A stretch of 5,854 nt of DNA, from contig JAOTST010000116.1 of NCBI GenBank assembly GCA_029864785.1, positions 1-5,854 of the forward strand, read 5' to 3'. Origin of the DNA: Chromatiales bacterium (GTDB taxonomy: Bacteria; Pseudomonadota; Gammaproteobacteria; Thiohalomonadales; Thiohalomonadaceae). Positions 4,457-5,854 of this stretch are shown in pieces; position 1 is the stretch's first letter; every line of letters begins with the position of its first letter. The translations under genes and the position numbers were made by a program. The notes under the pieces were generated by a model. The model saw only the letters and a list, made by a program, of their open reading frames with translations. It was not told the origin of the DNA and ran no database searches.

Positions 4457-5230
4457 TTGCAGTTGGAACAGCCTATTAAAATTATTCCAGCTTTTCTGTG
4501 CGATCGATTCCACAGTCTCCTCTCTTAATTCGGCCAGTTTTTTGGCGACATGTTTTACATAGAGTGGCTGATTCGGTTTGCCCCGAAATGGCATCGGCGC
4601 TAAATAGGGTGAGTCTGTCTCAATCATAAACCACTCATCGGGGATCGCCTTGGCTACCTGTTGCAACTCTTTGGCGCTGTTGAAGGTGACAATTCCAGAA
4701 AATGAGATATAGAAACCCATTTCGATGGCTGCCTGTGCCGTTTTAAGATCTTCCACAAAGCAGTGCATGATGCCGCCAACCTGATCAGCTCCCTCTTCAC
4801 GCATAATTTTTAGCGTCTCTTCCCTGGCCTCACGCGAGTGAATTATAAGTGGCTTTTGAGTGAGTTTTGCAGCCTTGATATGGGTACGGAAGCGCTCCTT
4901 CTGCCACTCGGTATCCCCTTCGCTGCGAAAAAAGTCGAGACCGGTCTCCCCTATTGCGATGACCTTGAGGTGATCGGCTAGCTGCACCAGCTTATCGACA
5001 GTAGGTTCTTCCCGGCCTTCTTCATTAGGATGAACCCCTACGCTGGCATAGACCGTATCAAACTGTTCGGCGCAGTTAAGAACTGCCGGAAAATTTTCGA
5101 AATCGATACTGACGCAGAGAAAACGTTCCACACCTTCGGCTTGAGCCGAAGCTAGAGCGTTGCTGAGTTGTCCATCGTATTGAGAGAGGTCGAGCCTATC
5201 GAGGTGACAGTGGCTATCTACAAGTTGCAT
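4451..5230 (-). CDS. ycfH: TatD-family metal-dependent deoxyribonuclease (YcfH type)
   Basis: Cytoplasmic metal-dependent hydrolase of the TatD DNase family (TIM-barrel amidohydrolase fold), 259 residues against about 260–265 for the family. Family members have 3'-exonuclease and DNA-repair activity. Metal ligands are all visible: His7 and His9 in DSHCHLD, Glu95 in GETGLDF, His131 in IIHSREA, His156 in MHCF, and Asp206 in ETDSPYLAP. GFYISFSGIVTF (172–183) and RGKPNQP (216–222) also match E. coli YcfH, and YcfH rather than TatD is the E. coli paralogue located beside holB. The ATG lies 60 nt downstream of the pilZ stop codon with no obvious Shine-Dalgarno sequence. The HxH motif begins at residue 7 as usual, so the start is secure. 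Despite the name, TatD proteins are not part of Tat export. Confidence 0.93.
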   Translation of the reverse strand: MQLVDSHCHLDRLDLSQYDGQLSNALASAQAEGVERFLCVSIDFENFPAVLNCAEQFDTVYASVGVHPNEEGREEPTVDKLVQLADHLKVIAIGETGLDFFRSEGDTEWQKERFRTHIKAAKLTQKPLIIHSREAREETLKIMREEGADQVGGIMHCFVEDLKTAQAAIEMGFYISFSGIVTFNSAKELQQVAKAIPDEWFMIETDSPYLAPMPFRGKPNQPLYVKHVAKKLAELREETVESIAQKSWNNFNRLFQLQD

Positions 5231-5290
5231 GTATATGGAGTATTAAAGGTTAAAAGAGCCCATTGTTACGGGATGGTTAGCGCGTTAGAG

Positions 5291-5638
5291 TTACATTGTG
5301 TGGGTTTGACGATCGGACTTAAGTGCTCCAGCCAGATAGGTTTCGATTTTACCGCGAATATCTTTACCCACCTCCTTACTAAACTGCACGCCAATACCTG
5401 GTGAACGTCCACCTTGGGATCCCTCGGGGGTGAGCCAGACCACTTTGCCAGCAATGGGGAGTTTCTCCTTCTCATCCATCAATGAAAAAAGCATGAATAC
5501 CTCATCACCTACTTTATATTTTCCATTGGTGGGGACAAAGAGTCCACCATTTTTCACAAAGGGCATATAGGCCGCATAAAGTGAGCCTTTATCCTTAATG
5601 GTGACAGAGAGCATTCCGCCCTTCATTCCTGGTTGCAT
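5291..5638 (-). CDS. pilZ: Type IV pilus assembly protein PilZ
   Basis: A 115-residue single PilZ-domain protein, close to the 118 residues of Pseudomonas aeruginosa PilZ, which is needed for pilus assembly and in related bacteria contacts the extension ATPase PilB. Matching blocks are LSVTIKDKGSLYAAYMPF (10–27), GGLFVPT (31–37), VGDEVFMLFSLMDE (43–56), AGKVVWLTP (63–71), GIGVQF (81–86), KIETYLAGALKSD (97–109) and the terminal THTM. Neither the RxxxR nor the (D/N)xSxxG motif of c-di-GMP-binding PilZ domains is present, so, as known for this subfamily, it probably does not bind c-di-GMP. It starts 14 nt after the holB stop codon with only a weak GAG near the ATG, consistent with co-transcription. 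No pilus structural genes are in the window; this placement beside holB is the usual one. Confidence 0.93.
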   Translation of the reverse strand: MQPGMKGGMLSVTIKDKGSLYAAYMPFVKNGGLFVPTNGKYKVGDEVFMLFSLMDEKEKLPIAGKVVWLTPEGSQGGRSPGIGVQFSKEVGKDIRGKIETYLAGALKSDRQTHTM

Positions 5639-5652
5639 AACTCGTTAAGCCT

Positions 5653-5854
5653 CTAAAGATTTTGCCAACGTAAAAAGAGTCCTTCTAGCAGTAACTGTTG
5701 ATTGGCCTGAGTAAACCATGCCCTTTTGGATTTTTGCATCTCATCCATAAAGTGAAATAACCCCTTTTTTGGCATATTACTGATTAGCTCGGCAGTTTCA
5801 TTGGGAAGAGTAAACGATGCGTTCTCTTTTCCTAATGTCTCTTTTAGCAACTGA
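5653..5854 (-). CDS. holB: DNA polymerase III subunit delta prime, C-terminal fragment (partial)
   Basis: The last 67 or so codons of a gene entering from the right edge. The frame stays open to base 5854, and its TAG lies at 5655–5653. The visible part is mostly helical, ending in QQLLLEGLFLRW. Fit to HolB rests mainly on position: holB directly precedes pilZ in Pseudomonas and ycfH in E. coli, and both follow here. The ending is also compatible with the C-terminal helical domain of delta prime. HolB is part of the clamp-loader complex that places the beta clamp on DNA. Its ATPase-like domain lies outside the window. A TTG at 5850 could be misread as a start but is internal. Confidence 0.75.
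   Translation of the reverse strand, partial: QLLKETLGKENASFTLPNETAELISNMPKKGLFHFMDEMQKSKRAWFTQANQQLLLEGLFLRWQNL

Noticed and set aside
5231..5290. 60-nt gap between pilZ and ycfH examined for a separate ycfH promoter or an attenuator.
   Set aside because: Only a 4-bp stem (CCAT/ATGG) and a CTAACGCGCTAAC partial repeat are present; no convincing -35/-10 pair.
1..5854. CRISPR arrays, insertion sequences, tRNA genes, riboswitches and phage-like modules.
   Set aside because: No repeated spacer units, transposase motifs, terminal inverted repeats, tRNA arms or phage genes were seen; gene order at the right end is that of an ordinary chromosome.

Overview
The window looks like a chromosomal segment of a gammaproteobacterium. 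The main reason is the minus-strand order at its right end, holB–pilZ–ycfH. This matches the arrangement known from Pseudomonas (holB–pilZ–tatD family) and, without pilZ, from E. coli (holB–ycfH). The type IV pilus protein PilZ also points to that class. Base composition is moderate and the intergenic DNA is AT-rich. No mobile element, CRISPR array, rRNA or tRNA was seen.

Left block (1–1266, minus strand): a two-gene unit encoding a [2Fe-2S]/2x[4Fe-4S] iron-sulfur protein, then a fumarate-reductase-type flavoprotein cut by the window edge. The pair looks like the catalytic and electron-transfer subunits of one oxidoreductase. Its sequence departs from classical succinate dehydrogenase/fumarate reductase in two ways. 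The FAD-linking His position is Asn, and both C-terminal cluster motifs carry four cysteines.

Centre-left (1281–2758, plus strand): a MiaB/MtaB-family tRNA methylthiotransferase gene diverges from the iron-sulfur gene with only 14 nt between annotated start codons. It is followed after 2 nt by a gene for a 90-residue, probably three-helix membrane protein of unknown function.

Centre (2759–3371): a 613-bp AT-rich interval. Its best-supported content is a 30-codon minus-strand gene (3166–3074) for a single-helix membrane peptide, preceded by the strongest Shine-Dalgarno sequence in the window. Two abutting palindromes (3246–3268) lie between this gene and the next plus-strand gene, and could be a shared operator. 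The rest holds weak promoter-like and hairpin sequences only.

Centre-right (3372–4448, plus strand): a protein with two cyclic-nucleotide-binding folds, the first degenerate, fused to a rhodanese domain with an intact active-site Cys. It converges with ycfH; the two stop codons sit within a 14-bp perfect palindrome.

Right block (4451–5854, minus strand): ycfH (TatD-family metal nuclease), pilZ, and the 3' end of holB (DNA polymerase III delta prime). These have housekeeping and pilus roles and are probably co-transcribed.

All function calls come from reading motifs in the translated sequence; no database search was run.
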